Of a stretch of 62,772 bases of DNA, positions 8,357 to 17,186 are shown piece by piece; the first letter of the stretch is position 1; each line of letters starts with the position of its first letter. The notes beneath the pieces were generated by a model. The model was given only the letters and a program-made list of their open reading frames with translations, made no database searches and was not told the DNA's origin. Both the position numbers and the translations under genes were made by a program. Source of the stretch: Coemansia sp. RSA 487 (lineage: Eukaryota; Kickxellomycota; Kickxellomycetes; Kickxellales; Kickxellaceae); the NCBI GenBank assembly GCA_027577595.1, contig JANBRJ010000096.1:1-62772 (forward strand), written 5' to 3'.

Positions 8357-10756
8357 CTAACCAAGCCTTGATGGGGTTGTGACGCGTGCATAGTCTAGGA
8401 GGAGACTAGTGTACGAGTTTTCATAAATACAGTGCAGATCTTCTTCGAGTTCAGGGATGGAGTCAACAATAGAATCGTCTTCTTCGCCCAGAGGACCGAT
8501 GCCGCTGCCATTGTTGCTGTATACACTTGAAAGGGGATCGGGATCAGGCGGTAGAAGTGGAGCAGGCTTTCGCCACAGATCATCCTCGCAGCCAAAGGCA
8601 CTGATGGTCGATGGCAAATCTTGGGAAGTAGATGGCTGGCGTGAGCGCACACCAGCAGTAACGCCAATAGCGCGGCTGCGGCGAAGCGACGTACGCGATT
8701 GCTGCAGCGAATAGGCAACAATACGATCATACATAGTGCTCAGGCGAGCCATTAGGCCGCCATAGCGCAGCTCAAGAGTTTCCCAGCCAAAGGGCTTGTA
8801 GATGCGCATCCAGCGCGAGCGGTGGTAGAGCCATAGCTCACGTTGGGCCTCGAGTAGTGGGCGCAAGCGGGTTTCTGCGGTCTGTAGAAGAGCAGCGCGG
8901 TCTCCTAAGCGGTACGGGCGGACGAGCTTTTCGCGTAGATGGCACTTGAGCGACAGGACACGGGCAAGCAGGCCAGGCATGCGCAGAAGACGGTTGAGCG
9001 GATAGCGGCCACCGGGCGCAGACGACAGGGCACATCCAAGCAGGCGGTCAGCGATCTGGGTGTAATGGGCCTCAAGATCCAGGGCATCGTACTGCGGGCT
9101 CATAAACGACAGCATCGGGTCCTCCCACAGGATCCACTTGCTCATGTTGGACGGCATCTGCGAGCGCAGGTCAGGCGAGTCGCCCAGCGAAGGAATCTCG
9201 TCGATGCGGCAGGCGTACATCCAGTCGCCCAGACTGCCGCCGCATATCGCAGCAAAGGTGTTTTCCATAAAGTCAATGTTGATTTCCACGCGGTCGGTAT
9301 AGGCGTGGTTGGCCACATACAGCATGACAGGGAGCGCCGAGAAGAAGTCGCACTCGTTTCCTTCGTCGCCCCAGATAGTCAGCATGAAGCTGGAGACGCG
9401 GCCGGTGGGCGATTTGGCAGCTGCCAGGCTTGCGCGGTTGGATTCAAACGAGAATGGCAGGTAACACCACATGCGGCTCCATGTCCACGCGCCGCCGGCC
9501 ATCCACGGGTTTTCGCAGCCCAGCTCGCGGTGCTGCTGGATCTTACGTGCGTAGATCTCAGGAAGCGTGTGGTAGTAGTCCCAGAACACAAGGTCGATAT
9601 CGGGCGGAATGCCCTCGACTTTGCTGAAGGCCTCGGCAGGGTTGTTGCTCTGGTCGTAGTACGCATAGAGCGCGTTGTTCTTGGCCGCCAGACAGAACAG
9701 CATGTCGGACCAGATCATCGGCCTCAGCCCGTGCTGTTTGCAGATCTCGTGAACACGCTCCAGGTGCTCGACAAAGATCGCAGTGCCCTCGTGTGAGCCA
9801 AACAGCGCGCGGAACCGGCCCTCGCCAACGCCGTACGCCTCGTCCATGCCAATGTGGATCCGCCGGGACCGCAGCGGCGCACTGACAGTGGCTATGAGCT
9901 TCTCGAGCAGCGCATAGGTCTCGGGCAGCTTGCTCAGAATGACCTCGTTTGTGTCGCGCAGGCCAGAGTACCGCGGCCACTGCAGCATCTGGCCCAGATG
10001 GCCCAGCGTCTGGATGCACGGGACCACCTCGATGCCCAGCCCATACGCATAGTCATCGATTGCACGGAGCTCAGCCTGTGTGTATCCGCCGCGCAAGTAC
10101 CCAAAGAACGGCTCGCCATCGACGCGGTATGTGTCCTCGGTGTACAGCTGCAGCATGTTGTACCCCATCAGCGCCATCTGCCGCAGCATCGCGCACACGT
10201 TATGCAGCGAGAGCACGCCGTTGCGGCTGCAGTCGATCATCAGCGCAAGCGTCTCAAACTGTGCTGTCTCCTCGATGCCGAATGCGGGGGCCCGTAGCGT
10301 ACTTTCGGCTGCGGCGTCGTTATTGGCTGCTGCTGCGCCTAGTTCTGCCGCACGTGCCGCCGTCAGTACCTGCCCAAGCGCTCGGAACGCGTCGATTCGC
10401 CTATTGTACCTCACAAGAAGCTGTGCATCCACAGCACTGCGAACCTCGTATGCACCAGCCGCCACCTCGTTGGAGTGCTCAAAGGACACGCGCCATTCGG
10501 CCGACGTCTCGTTCTGCCTAACAAGGTACGGCACGTTGTGGCTCTCGACAATATGTGCCAGGCCAGCGCGAATGTCTTCGGGTGCATTTTCTAGGTTGAC
10601 AGCAATTGTTACACCAAGAGGCTGGCTGTCCAACAGTCCACGCTGCAGAGGCATTTGCTCCTGGTCCTGGTCCTGGCCCTGGTCCTGCTGCTGCTGGCTG
10701 TTGATGGGTGTGCTAATGTTCATTGGCGAAGCAGTTTCACTGTCTTCCAAATCCAT
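8357..10756 (-). CDS. GH20 beta-N-acetylhexosaminidase (GcnA/HEXD-like)
   Basis: The 799-residue product starts at the Met of MDLEDSETASPMN; an upstream in-frame Met would add a Phe-rich stretch read from the leader, so the second Met is preferred. The GH20 TIM barrel begins near residue 180 (FETLALMIDCSRNGVLS, MALMGYNMLQLYTEDTYRV). The catalytic pair sits in HIGMDEA near residues 300-306, where Asp orients the substrate acetamido group and Glu is the acid. A WSDMLF segment and WDYYH follow. The C-terminal 250 residues, with KPFGWETLELRYGG, resemble the helical domain of GcnA-type enzymes. No signal peptide is seen, so an intracellular or lysosome-like role as for HEXD is possible. It removes terminal GlcNAc/GalNAc, perhaps from chitin or glycan fragments. 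A Gln/Asp-rich patch lies near residues 20-36. Confidence in family is high; the natural substrate is not known. Confidence 0.92.
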   Translation of the reverse strand: MDLEDSETASPMNISTPINSQQQQDQGQDQDQEQMPLQRGLLDSQPLGVTIAVNLENAPEDIRAGLAHIVESHNVPYLVRQNETSAEWRVSFEHSNEVAAGAYEVRSAVDAQLLVRYNRRIDAFRALGQVLTAARAAELGAAAANNDAAAESTLRAPAFGIEETAQFETLALMIDCSRNGVLSLHNVCAMLRQMALMGYNMLQLYTEDTYRVDGEPFFGYLRGGYTQAELRAIDDYAYGLGIEVVPCIQTLGHLGQMLQWPRYSGLRDTNEVILSKLPETYALLEKLIATVSAPLRSRRIHIGMDEAYGVGEGRFRALFGSHEGTAIFVEHLERVHEICKQHGLRPMIWSDMLFCLAAKNNALYAYYDQSNNPAEAFSKVEGIPPDIDLVFWDYYHTLPEIYARKIQQHRELGCENPWMAGGAWTWSRMWCYLPFSFESNRASLAAAKSPTGRVSSFMLTIWGDEGNECDFFSALPVMLYVANHAYTDRVEINIDFMENTFAAICGGSLGDWMYACRIDEIPSLGDSPDLRSQMPSNMSKWILWEDPMLSFMSPQYDALDLEAHYTQIADRLLGCALSSAPGGRYPLNRLLRMPGLLARVLSLKCHLREKLVRPYRLGDRAALLQTAETRLRPLLEAQRELWLYHRSRWMRIYKPFGWETLELRYGGLMARLSTMYDRIVAYSLQQSRTSLRRSRAIGVTAGVRSRQPSTSQDLPSTISAFGCEDDLWRKPAPLLPPDPDPLSSVYSNNGSGIGPLGEEDDSIVDSIPELEEDLHCIYENSYTSLLLDYARVTTPSRLG

Positions 10757-10957
10757 TCTTTTAAAAAAATTATATTGAATATAATATGCTTTAAACGAAA
10801 GAAAAAAGAAAAAGAAAGGGCTCATTCGTTTTCTTTTTCTTTTTTTATTTGGTTTCCTGATTGATGATGCAAGGATCTTTTTTTGTCGTCATCATCACTC
10901 TCTTTCGTCATCGCCCCTCCCCAACCCCTCCTCCGCCACCACCTTTTTCTCAGCGAG

Positions 10958-11278
10958 TCACATGCAAAAGGCATTGAGAAAGATGTTTTCGCGGTCGACA
11001 TAGATGGTCAGCCTGTCGGGGCGGCGGTCGGTAGCCTCCGAGTCGTAGGGGTGGACGATGCGGTGGTTTGGCGGTAGATCGTGCTCAAACATAAACGGGC
11101 TCTCGATATCCAGCGGCTTCGAGTCGCGGCCCTCGACAAGAATCCTGCCCTCCAGCGCGCGCGTCCAATGCACGACATTGCAAGGCGAGTGCTGGTATGT
11201 GTCAGCGGAGCCCAGGCCTGGCGCATACGCTGCCAGCATAAAAAGCATAATTCCTGTGGCTGGGCTGGCGTGTTTCAT
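10958..11278 (-). CDS. Small secreted I78-type peptidase inhibitor
   Basis: A 106-residue protein with an N-terminal signal peptide (MKHASPATGIMLFMLAAYAPGL, cleavage probably near SADT). The mature part has two cysteines, one in SPCNVVHW and one in the last-but-one position (NAFCM). Near the end is DRRPDRLTIYVD, which matches the conserved DYRPDRLN-x-x-x-D core of peptidase inhibitor family I78. A disulfide between the terminal cysteines is also typical. Members inhibit serine peptidases. It lies upstream of the GH20 gene on the same strand and 198 bp from the first CAP gene, from which it is divergently transcribed. The two may share the intergenic control region, which contains an AAAAT repeat. 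Family call from motif; target peptidase unknown. Confidence 0.75.
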   Translation of the reverse strand: MKHASPATGIMLFMLAAYAPGLGSADTYQHSPCNVVHWTRALEGRILVEGRDSKPLDIESPFMFEHDLPPNHRIVHPYDSEATDRRPDRLTIYVDRENIFLNAFCM

Positions 11279-11404
11279 TTTATTTTATATGCTTGCTTTG
11301 TAGTTCAGGTTCCTAGATAAGTGCAAAATGTTGGTGGAAAAAAAGCCTGTCCAAGCTTGTATCCTTCCCTCCTCCCCAGAAAAAGATTGGAGTTATTATC
11401 TACG

Positions 11405-11468
11405 AAAAAATAAAATAAAATAAAATAAAATAAAATAATAAAATAAAATAATAAAATAAAATAAAATA
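11405..11468. repeat. (AAAAT)n microsatellite
   Basis: About twelve tandem AAAAT units, some reduced to AAT, in the intergenic space between the divergently transcribed I78 inhibitor and first CAP gene. It ends about 10 bp before the CAP start codon, so it is probably in the CAP leader. Confidence 0.9.
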
Positions 11469-11476
11469 TACTACTG

Positions 11477-11977
11477 ATGAAATTTTATTTACTACCACCA
11501 TTTATCTCTGTGCTTTTACTTGCACCTACGGCTTCTTCAAGCCCCACTGCCATTGACAGCAAACCAAATGACAACGAAGCAAGTGACTGGCGCCAGCAGA
11601 TGCTTGCGCATCTCAACGCCATCCGCAAGGCCGCCGGCGCCCCGCCAATGCTACTAGACAGCCGTGCCAACATAATGGCCGATGCGCACTCCTGGTTCCA
11701 GGCTTCGATAAACCTGATGACACATGACGATCCGGGCGGCTCGGTTGGAGAAAGAGCCAGCGTGCTGGGCATCCAGTGGCTGGGGCTTGCCGAGAATGTC
11801 GCTGCTGGAGACGATCTTGGCCTGGTTGAGGTAATGGAGCTTTGGAAAAACAGCCCACACCACTATGCAAACATGATTGGCGACTATTCGTTGGCCGGCT
11901 TTGGTGTTGCAAAGTCAAATGTTTCGCGAACTGTTTACTGGACACAGGAGTTTATACGCCCGTGGTCCACAATATGA
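11477..11977 (+). CDS. Secreted CAP-superfamily (SCP/PR-1-like) protein 1
   Basis: The 166-residue product has a signal peptide (MKFYLLPPFISVLLLAPTASS) and one CAP domain filling the rest. The domain shows LNAIRKAAGAPPMLLD, then AHSWFQASINLMTHDD (first His of the putative tetrad), LGLAENVAAG (Glu), VMELWKNSPHH (second Glu and His) and YANMIGDYSLAGFGVAKS. The four residues that line the CAP cavity therefore appear present. CAP proteins are secreted; in fungi they bind sterols or lipids or act at the cell surface and toward hosts. It is the first of three CAP genes in a row on this strand. It is shorter than most PR-1 proteins but looks complete. A possible N-glycosylation site is SNVSR near the end. 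Confidence 0.9.
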   Translation: MKFYLLPPFISVLLLAPTASSSPTAIDSKPNDNEASDWRQQMLAHLNAIRKAAGAPPMLLDSRANIMADAHSWFQASINLMTHDDPGGSVGERASVLGIQWLGLAENVAAGDDLGLVEVMELWKNSPHHYANMIGDYSLAGFGVAKSNVSRTVYWTQEFIRPWSTI

Positions 11978-12396
11978 AGAATTATTTAGGTTTAGAAGAT
12001 AAAGCAAATGTCTTTGTGTATCTAATTACCCACCAGTTTTTACGGCTGCCATTCCTTTTTTAAAGTTTCTTTTTGTGATTTCTCTTTAAATATCTTTGTG
12101 TTTGTTTTCTTTTTGGTTAAAGACGCTTTTCTTTTGCTCTACAGAAAAAAAACGTGTAAAGAAAAACAAAGAAACGTTTTTTTCATAAAGGGAGCCAACC
12201 CAGTCTGTATTATACAAAAAAAAACTCTATGTACCCGCTGGATTTTACCAAAGTAATAGCAAGAGAGCTGTGTCCAACGGTGTGATATACTTGCTTTGCT
12301 TTTCCTTTTTTCTTCTATCAGGCCGCAAACTCTTCATCTCCTATTATTTTTATTATTATTTATTTATTTTCCACGACTTTTGTAAAGACTCTGGAT
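11978..12396. other. Intergenic spacer between CAP genes 1 and 2
   Basis: About 420 bp rich in T and A tracts. It should hold the 3' end of CAP gene 1 and the promoter and leader of CAP gene 2. TATTATTATTT-type sequence precedes the second start codon. No gene or clear TATA box was recognised. Confidence 0.5.
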
Positions 12397-14955
12397 ATGA
12401 TTGAAACATTGCTACTGGCGGTTACGCTAGCTATACTCACTACATACATGTTTGACAATTACATGGATACAAGAACAACATCTGTATTTATGAGCAAACG
12501 ACAGGAGGCCACTTCGCCGTCTGTTGATCTTACATATGCATCTCAATTGATGGCAGTTGTTCCAGAGTATGTGCAGGTGTCGCCCGACTTTGTTGCATAT
12601 GCACCTTCATCGCCATATGGGCTAAGCAGCGATGCGCTAAACAATATGGTATGTCTAGTCAACCGCCACCGATACGACAACAAGCAACCCGCCCTTGCGT
12701 TGCATGCAAAACTTATCCAGTACGCACAAGCGCGTGCGCAGAAACTGGCTACGGACAAAGCAACCGTTGCAAACAATGTAGTTGATGGCGCAAGCAGTGC
12801 AAGCGTCGAATTCAACACGACCATTTGGAGCAACGTTACAGAAAATCTGCTGCAATCGAAAAACAACCCAACGTTTGCATACTGGGAGTTCCAAGACAGC
12901 ACAGCGGCCACAGCCAATCTGCTAGGTGCAGATTTCTTGTATTTTGGCGCCGGATACTACAATGGGTATTATGTTCAAGCGATGGGCATGCCTGCACAGG
13001 CGCCTTCTGTTGACTCTTCGCTGCACCCTTGGTGTCCGGCAAACGAGACGTTCTGGGACTGGGCGTTTCCCAACGAAGCCTCCGATACGCACAGCAGCAT
13101 GCCCGATATTGCAGGCAATGCGTTTCCGTTTGCAGAGTACGCCAAGGGTGCGTCACAGCTATTCGGCGAGTATAAGAGTGGCGAGCCCGATGGGGTCCAA
13201 GCCGGATACGACTACTATTTCTTGAAAGTAAATGCAAGCATCCCGTACATTGAAACGCTAAAGGCCCCAGATACGGTGGCAGCCGCCAATAGCAGCACGC
13301 CGTACAAGGCGATAGCCAGTGCCGGGGAGCAAGGGATAACCAAGGAGGAGCTCAATTTGCTTGTTTGTTTAATCAACGCAAGACGCCAAGAATCGTGCAT
13401 CGCGCCGGTTGCGCTGCATCCAGATCTAGTTGCAGCCGCACAGATGCACAGCTACGAGATGAACCGCGCTAAAAATATGACGCACTACGGGCCTTCCGGT
13501 CCTTTGCCTATGCGTGTCATGCGGCGCGGGTTCGACTATTCTGCTATTTCAGAAAACGTTGTTTATAATACGTTTGACGTCTTCACGGCACATGCATTGT
13601 TTTGTAACAGCCAGCTGCACTTGAACAATATGCTGGACCCCTCGGTTACGTTTGTGGGCGGCGGGCGGTCAGGCCAGTTTTGGGCAGTGACATTTGGTGC
13701 CTATTTGGATACTGAGAATGCGCCTGACGTAAGCAAGCTGCCTCTCTGTCCTGGAAACGAGACCGATGTGTCTATTGCGTTCCCTGGCGGATTGCCTACT
13801 GAAGTGAAGGCCGAAGCTACGGCATGCGGTAGTACTGAGGCTGCTCCGCTGGAGACGCCGTCTTATATACTGAACCACCCGGATGACAATCCTCCAGCAT
13901 CAGATTCTGCGATTACATCTATTGTATCCATCGCACCTGACGAAAAAAGCAACGGCCCCGAGGAACAGCCAACGAGCGATGATTCGGATAGCAGTACCGA
14001 GATGGGACACCACTCCACAAAGCATGGTGCTGATTACAGCTCATACAGCAATGTGGTCATCATTGAGCCCGGGGAGATGTCGAAATGTATACCGCCAACA
14101 CCCACAAGCAATGCTTTGTTTATTTACGGCGACGAGATTATTCCAAAATCGGTGTATTACAACGATCACGGTGGCATGTGGTTGGACTCTGCAACCGAGC
14201 ATGACGAAAAGGATAGCAGCAACATGGATGAACGGCATTCGAGTGCAGCAAGCGAAAAGAGCAAAAAGAAAGAAAAGGCTAAATACGAAAGCATGAGTAG
14301 CAGCGAGTCGAATAAAGCCAACGCCAAACATAATGATGATGAATATGAAGAAGATAATGACGATAATGACGACGATGATGGCGACGATGGTGACGACGAC
14401 GACGGTGACGACGATGACGACGATAACGACGATGACGATGACAATGACGACTGCAGCGATAAGAAGCACAAGGAAAAATGCACCAAGAAGAAAGACGACG
14501 ACAAATCGAGCAGCAGCAGCAAGAAGAAAGGCGATAATGAAAAGAATAGCAAAACGGACGACGATAGCGGCGAAAAGAGCTCTAGTAAAAAGCACAAGGG
14601 ATCATCAGCAGAACCAACTCCGACACACACGCATGATACCAACGAGAGCAGTAGTCACGAGAAATGGTTCTCAACGACCCTTGCAGATACAGGTGAGCCT
14701 AATTACCCTGGCACCGATTGCATGGATGACGGAAGCAGAGGCACCGATGACGTGGGGATCCGCAGCGAGCATATTTCGTATCCGCCGTCGGAGAGAGCCG
14801 GCGTCGGTTTCACCACAACCGTAACATTGTATATTTTAGACGATCACGGCAACGTTGATCTGGACGGTCTCGAAAGCGAATACAACATGTACTCTGGCAT
14901 TGCGTTGCCATCTGGCGGAGAGTTTGATATTATTGTTAAACCAAAGTCCCAGTGA
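12397..14955 (+). CDS. Double-CAP secreted or surface protein with polyacidic region
   Basis: The 852-residue protein starts with a hydrophobic segment (ETLLLAVTLAILTTYMF) that acts as a signal peptide or anchor. CAP domain A covers about residues 75-205. It keeps the fold pattern (CLVNRHRYDNKQPALALH, TENLLQS) but lacks the usual helix His (YAQARAQKL), so its cavity is degenerate. CAP domain B covers about 320-440 and keeps the tetrad pattern: AAQMHSYEMNRAKNMTHYG, ISENVVY, QLHLNNML. Residues about 520-760 are low complexity, with Asp runs near 645-690 in alternation with Lys/Ser, a potential cation-binding or charged surface region. A 90-residue C-terminal part with VTLYILDDHGNVDLDG resembles a small beta-rich module. 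Several NxS/T sites suggest glycosylation. It sits between two other CAP genes. The CAP calls are sure; surface attachment is inferred. Confidence 0.85.
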   Translation: MIETLLLAVTLAILTTYMFDNYMDTRTTSVFMSKRQEATSPSVDLTYASQLMAVVPEYVQVSPDFVAYAPSSPYGLSSDALNNMVCLVNRHRYDNKQPALALHAKLIQYAQARAQKLATDKATVANNVVDGASSASVEFNTTIWSNVTENLLQSKNNPTFAYWEFQDSTAATANLLGADFLYFGAGYYNGYYVQAMGMPAQAPSVDSSLHPWCPANETFWDWAFPNEASDTHSSMPDIAGNAFPFAEYAKGASQLFGEYKSGEPDGVQAGYDYYFLKVNASIPYIETLKAPDTVAAANSSTPYKAIASAGEQGITKEELNLLVCLINARRQESCIAPVALHPDLVAAAQMHSYEMNRAKNMTHYGPSGPLPMRVMRRGFDYSAISENVVYNTFDVFTAHALFCNSQLHLNNMLDPSVTFVGGGRSGQFWAVTFGAYLDTENAPDVSKLPLCPGNETDVSIAFPGGLPTEVKAEATACGSTEAAPLETPSYILNHPDDNPPASDSAITSIVSIAPDEKSNGPEEQPTSDDSDSSTEMGHHSTKHGADYSSYSNVVIIEPGEMSKCIPPTPTSNALFIYGDEIIPKSVYYNDHGGMWLDSATEHDEKDSSNMDERHSSAASEKSKKKEKAKYESMSSSESNKANAKHNDDEYEEDNDDNDDDDGDDGDDDDGDDDDDDNDDDDDNDDCSDKKHKEKCTKKKDDDKSSSSSKKKGDNEKNSKTDDDSGEKSSSKKHKGSSAEPTPTHTHDTNESSSHEKWFSTTLADTGEPNYPGTDCMDDGSRGTDDVGIRSEHISYPPSERAGVGFTTTVTLYILDDHGNVDLDGLESEYNMYSGIALPSGGEFDIIVKPKSQ
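14332..14460 (+). repeat. GAY-triplet repeat coding poly-Asp
   Basis: Imperfect run of GAC/GAT triplets inside the double-CAP gene, coding nearly pure Asp with some Asn, Glu and Gly. The antisense frame appears as a long Val/Ile hydrophobic ORF that is only a by-product of this repeat. Confidence 0.9.
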
Positions 14956-15879
14956 TCGGCGGCAGGGAGCTTTTTTGTTTACATTTTTTACTTGTTCAAT
15001 TAGAAATCGCCAATAGATCCACTATAAACCAACCGAGCCAGCCAACAAGAAACTGCAAGGCCAAGAAAAGTAAAAAGGCGATCGGCACGCATTTCTATTA
15101 CTTTACGGCGCAAATCGCTCGTGCATGGACTTGCGCATCAACGCTCCCTCTTTTTTTTTCCACAGCTCCAGGCTGTCAAATCGTAAGGCTGTTTATTTAT
15201 TTGTTTTTGTTGTTGGCCCAAAAAAAGGGCTCAACACGCGTCATGAAATGACCAGAAACACAACACATCGTTTCCCCACCACATGTGCCAGGGCCCTGAT
15301 TGGTCGCAGCAGCAAGAGGGGGTTGGTCTGAGACCGCCTTTTTGTGCACCCCGCATGCCAAAGACCACACACGCTTCGGCTGCCCCTTTCTTTCCACCCA
15401 CAAAGAGCTATAAAAATAATTTTTCCAATGGAAGATGGGGGGTGGAACAGGCAAAAAGGAAGCGGCAATCGTTCTTTTTATTTTTATTTCTCGCTCTTTG
15501 AGCTGCAAGAAAATGCGTCCTATGCTTGGATTTTGGTGTTCTTGGTCTTTCGGGCTTTGCATTTGGAGGGAGGCAGGACTGAGAAGAAAAATGAAGGACC
15601 TCTCTTGACTGACAACTCCAAATAAAGGTTTTGGACCATTCCACTTCTGCTTCTTCTTGCTCTTCCCTTCAGTTATTTGTTTTTTTTTTCGCGCACCTCT
15701 TACAGTATTGTAATTTCCCTTCTCTTTTCATATCGCCCGCCCTTTGTTCCCTCTCTCCTCAACATTTTGTCTCGTTAAAAGTACTGTTGTCAGGCTGTGC
15801 CTTAACTATACTTGTAGACTTTTTTTTTTTGCTCCCCCACCAGTTTTCCACCACACCACCCCTTTTCCTTTTCTAAACA
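14956..15879. other. Promoter and long pyrimidine-rich leader region of CAP gene 3
   Basis: This 924-bp stretch contains no accepted gene. A CCAAT-type element on the minus strand (CTGATTGGTC, about 15295-15304) and a TATA box at 15409 point to a promoter. From about 15640 to 15879 the plus strand is strongly C/T-rich up to the start codon. The distance from the TATA box to the start codon (about 470 bp) implies a long leader or a leader intron. Confidence 0.55.
15409..15417 (+). promoter_or_regulatory. Probable TATA box for CAP gene 3
   Basis: TATAAAAAT on the plus strand, about 105 bp downstream of a reverse CCAAT element. It is the best TATA match between CAP genes 2 and 3. Assigned by sequence only. 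Confidence 0.4.
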
Positions 15880-16722
15880 ATGAAGTTCTTTACTGCTTCT
15901 GCCGCCATTGCGGTTGCAGCCACTGCTGTCTCCGCAGACACCATTGCCCCGACCATGGGTCAGCATCTCTGCTGCGCCGCCAACCAGGCCCGTGCACAGG
16001 CAGTTCCTCCTATTGCTCCCTTAAAGTGGCTCCCTTCGATCGATACTATTGCCACCTCGCATAGCAAGAACCAGATGAACGCAGGCGCAATCGACCATTT
16101 TGAGCCGTACAACGCTGCCATGAACACACTTGGCCAGCGTCTTGCATCCGTCGGCTTTGACTTTCAGACGGCCGGCGAGAACATTGGAAGCGGCTATGGC
16201 AACGTTTCTACGATCCAGAAGGCGTGGATGGAGTCGCCTGGACACAAGGCCAACATCCTAGGCACCGGGTTCACTGTGTGCGGCGGTGGTTCGGCATTTG
16301 CGTCTCCTTACGATGGCTACTTCACTGTTGACTTTGCATCGGCGCTGCACGAGGCCGACGACGCTACCTTCTACACGCTCAACTGCAATAGCGCAGGTTT
16401 GTCGAATGGCGCCTACAAAGGTGGCTCTGCGCCTGCTGCCTCGACAACAGTCACTCCCGATGCCCACGCCGCCAAGAGCTCGGCGGTAGTGGCCGCTACT
16501 CCCTCTCCTGTCGCCGCCGCCTCGTCAACCACTGCTAAGGAGGCTCCTCTTGTGTCCGACTCGCCAGCTCCCGCCGCAACGGAGTCGCCAGTTTCTGAGA
16601 GCCCCGCTCCCGTCGTCCCCGCCCCCGCTCCCGGAAAGTGCAAGCGCGTGCCCAAGGGCTCCATTGCCGCTGGCAAGTGCAAGGCTTGCACAAAGTGCGC
16701 CTCCGCCAACCGTCGTCGCTAA
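15880..16722 (+). CDS. Secreted CAP-superfamily (SCP/PR-1-like) protein 3
   Basis: The 280-residue product has a classical signal peptide (MKFFTASAAIAVAATAVSA). The CAP domain covers about residues 25-170. It shows CCAANQARAQAVPPIAPLKW, ATSHSKNQMNAGAIDHFEPY, GENIGSGYGN, SPGHKANILG and YFTVDFAS, so the His, Glu and HKANIL motifs are all present. A Ser/Thr/Ala/Pro-rich stalk (about 185-250) follows, of the kind that is O-glycosylated in fungal wall proteins. A short basic C-terminus carries four cysteines (CKRVPKGS, CKACTKCA). It resembles yeast Pry proteins in layout. It is the third CAP gene in this row and has the most canonical domain. The role is probably in lipid or sterol binding or host contact. 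Confidence 0.92.
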   Translation: MKFFTASAAIAVAATAVSADTIAPTMGQHLCCAANQARAQAVPPIAPLKWLPSIDTIATSHSKNQMNAGAIDHFEPYNAAMNTLGQRLASVGFDFQTAGENIGSGYGNVSTIQKAWMESPGHKANILGTGFTVCGGGSAFASPYDGYFTVDFASALHEADDATFYTLNCNSAGLSNGAYKGGSAPAASTTVTPDAHAAKSSAVVAATPSPVAAASSTTAKEAPLVSDSPAPAATESPVSESPAPVVPAPAPGKCKRVPKGSIAAGKCKACTKCASANRRR

Positions 16723-17186
16723 ACTATAAGCTGTGGAGGGCAAAGCGTGTGCGCGCTGTAGGAAGGAAAGGCATATTTCCCTTTGTAATGGACAAGGAGG
16801 CATCTCCCTTCCCGTTTTTATTTTGATACAAGAATACGCAAGATTATGAACACTCACTCTAGTTATTTTACATTCAGCTAAAAACAATTAGGCCCTTTTG
16901 CTCCTCGTCCATTTACTTTTTTCTTACCCTCTTTCATTGAACTCCCCCCCCCTTTTTTATTGAATTCAAAGTTCTAATCTATACTTTTCTCTTTTCAAGC
17001 TTTGCAAAGATTAACAACAATACATAGACCATCAAAAAAAAAAAATATATATATATACATATATAAAAAAATTAAACTCCCGACCCCTTTTTGGTTTTTA
17101 CAGACTATAAAGCCCCCCCACGTCTTCCAACCGACTCTCTCAAAAGGGGGTGTATTTAGCGGCGATAAGCTTTGGTGAAATCGGCA
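16723..17186. other. Spacer between CAP gene 3 and pyridoxal kinase
   Basis: About 460 bp. It contains the CAP gene 3 3' end, a C-run near 16945, an A-run followed by a TA dinucleotide run (about 17030-17070), and TATA box sequence at 17106. No gene was recognised. Confidence 0.5.
17106..17111 (+). promoter_or_regulatory. Probable TATA box of the pyridoxal kinase gene
   Basis: TATAAA, 81 bp before the chosen ATG at 17187. Position and orientation fit a compact fungal promoter. Confidence 0.45.

Noticed and set aside
10757-10825. Phe-rich N-terminal extension of the GH20 protein as a signal peptide
   Set aside because: The stretch is coded by a poly-pyrimidine leader (antisense A-run) and lacks a proper signal-peptide layout; the next Met starts a normal polar N-terminus.
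14041-14595. Minus-strand 184-codon frame rich in Val and Ile that looks like a membrane protein
   Set aside because: It is the exact antisense of the GAY (poly-Asp) repeat in the double-CAP gene, which always reads as GTC/ATC.
8357-16722. A bacterial-style operon or horizontally acquired cluster for the GH20, I78 and CAP genes
   Set aside because: The genes lie on both strands with wide spacers, TATA and CCAAT-type sites and fungal signal peptides. GcnA-type GH20 and I78 proteins are common in bacteria, but codon use looks like that of neighbours, so transfer is not supported from this sequence alone.
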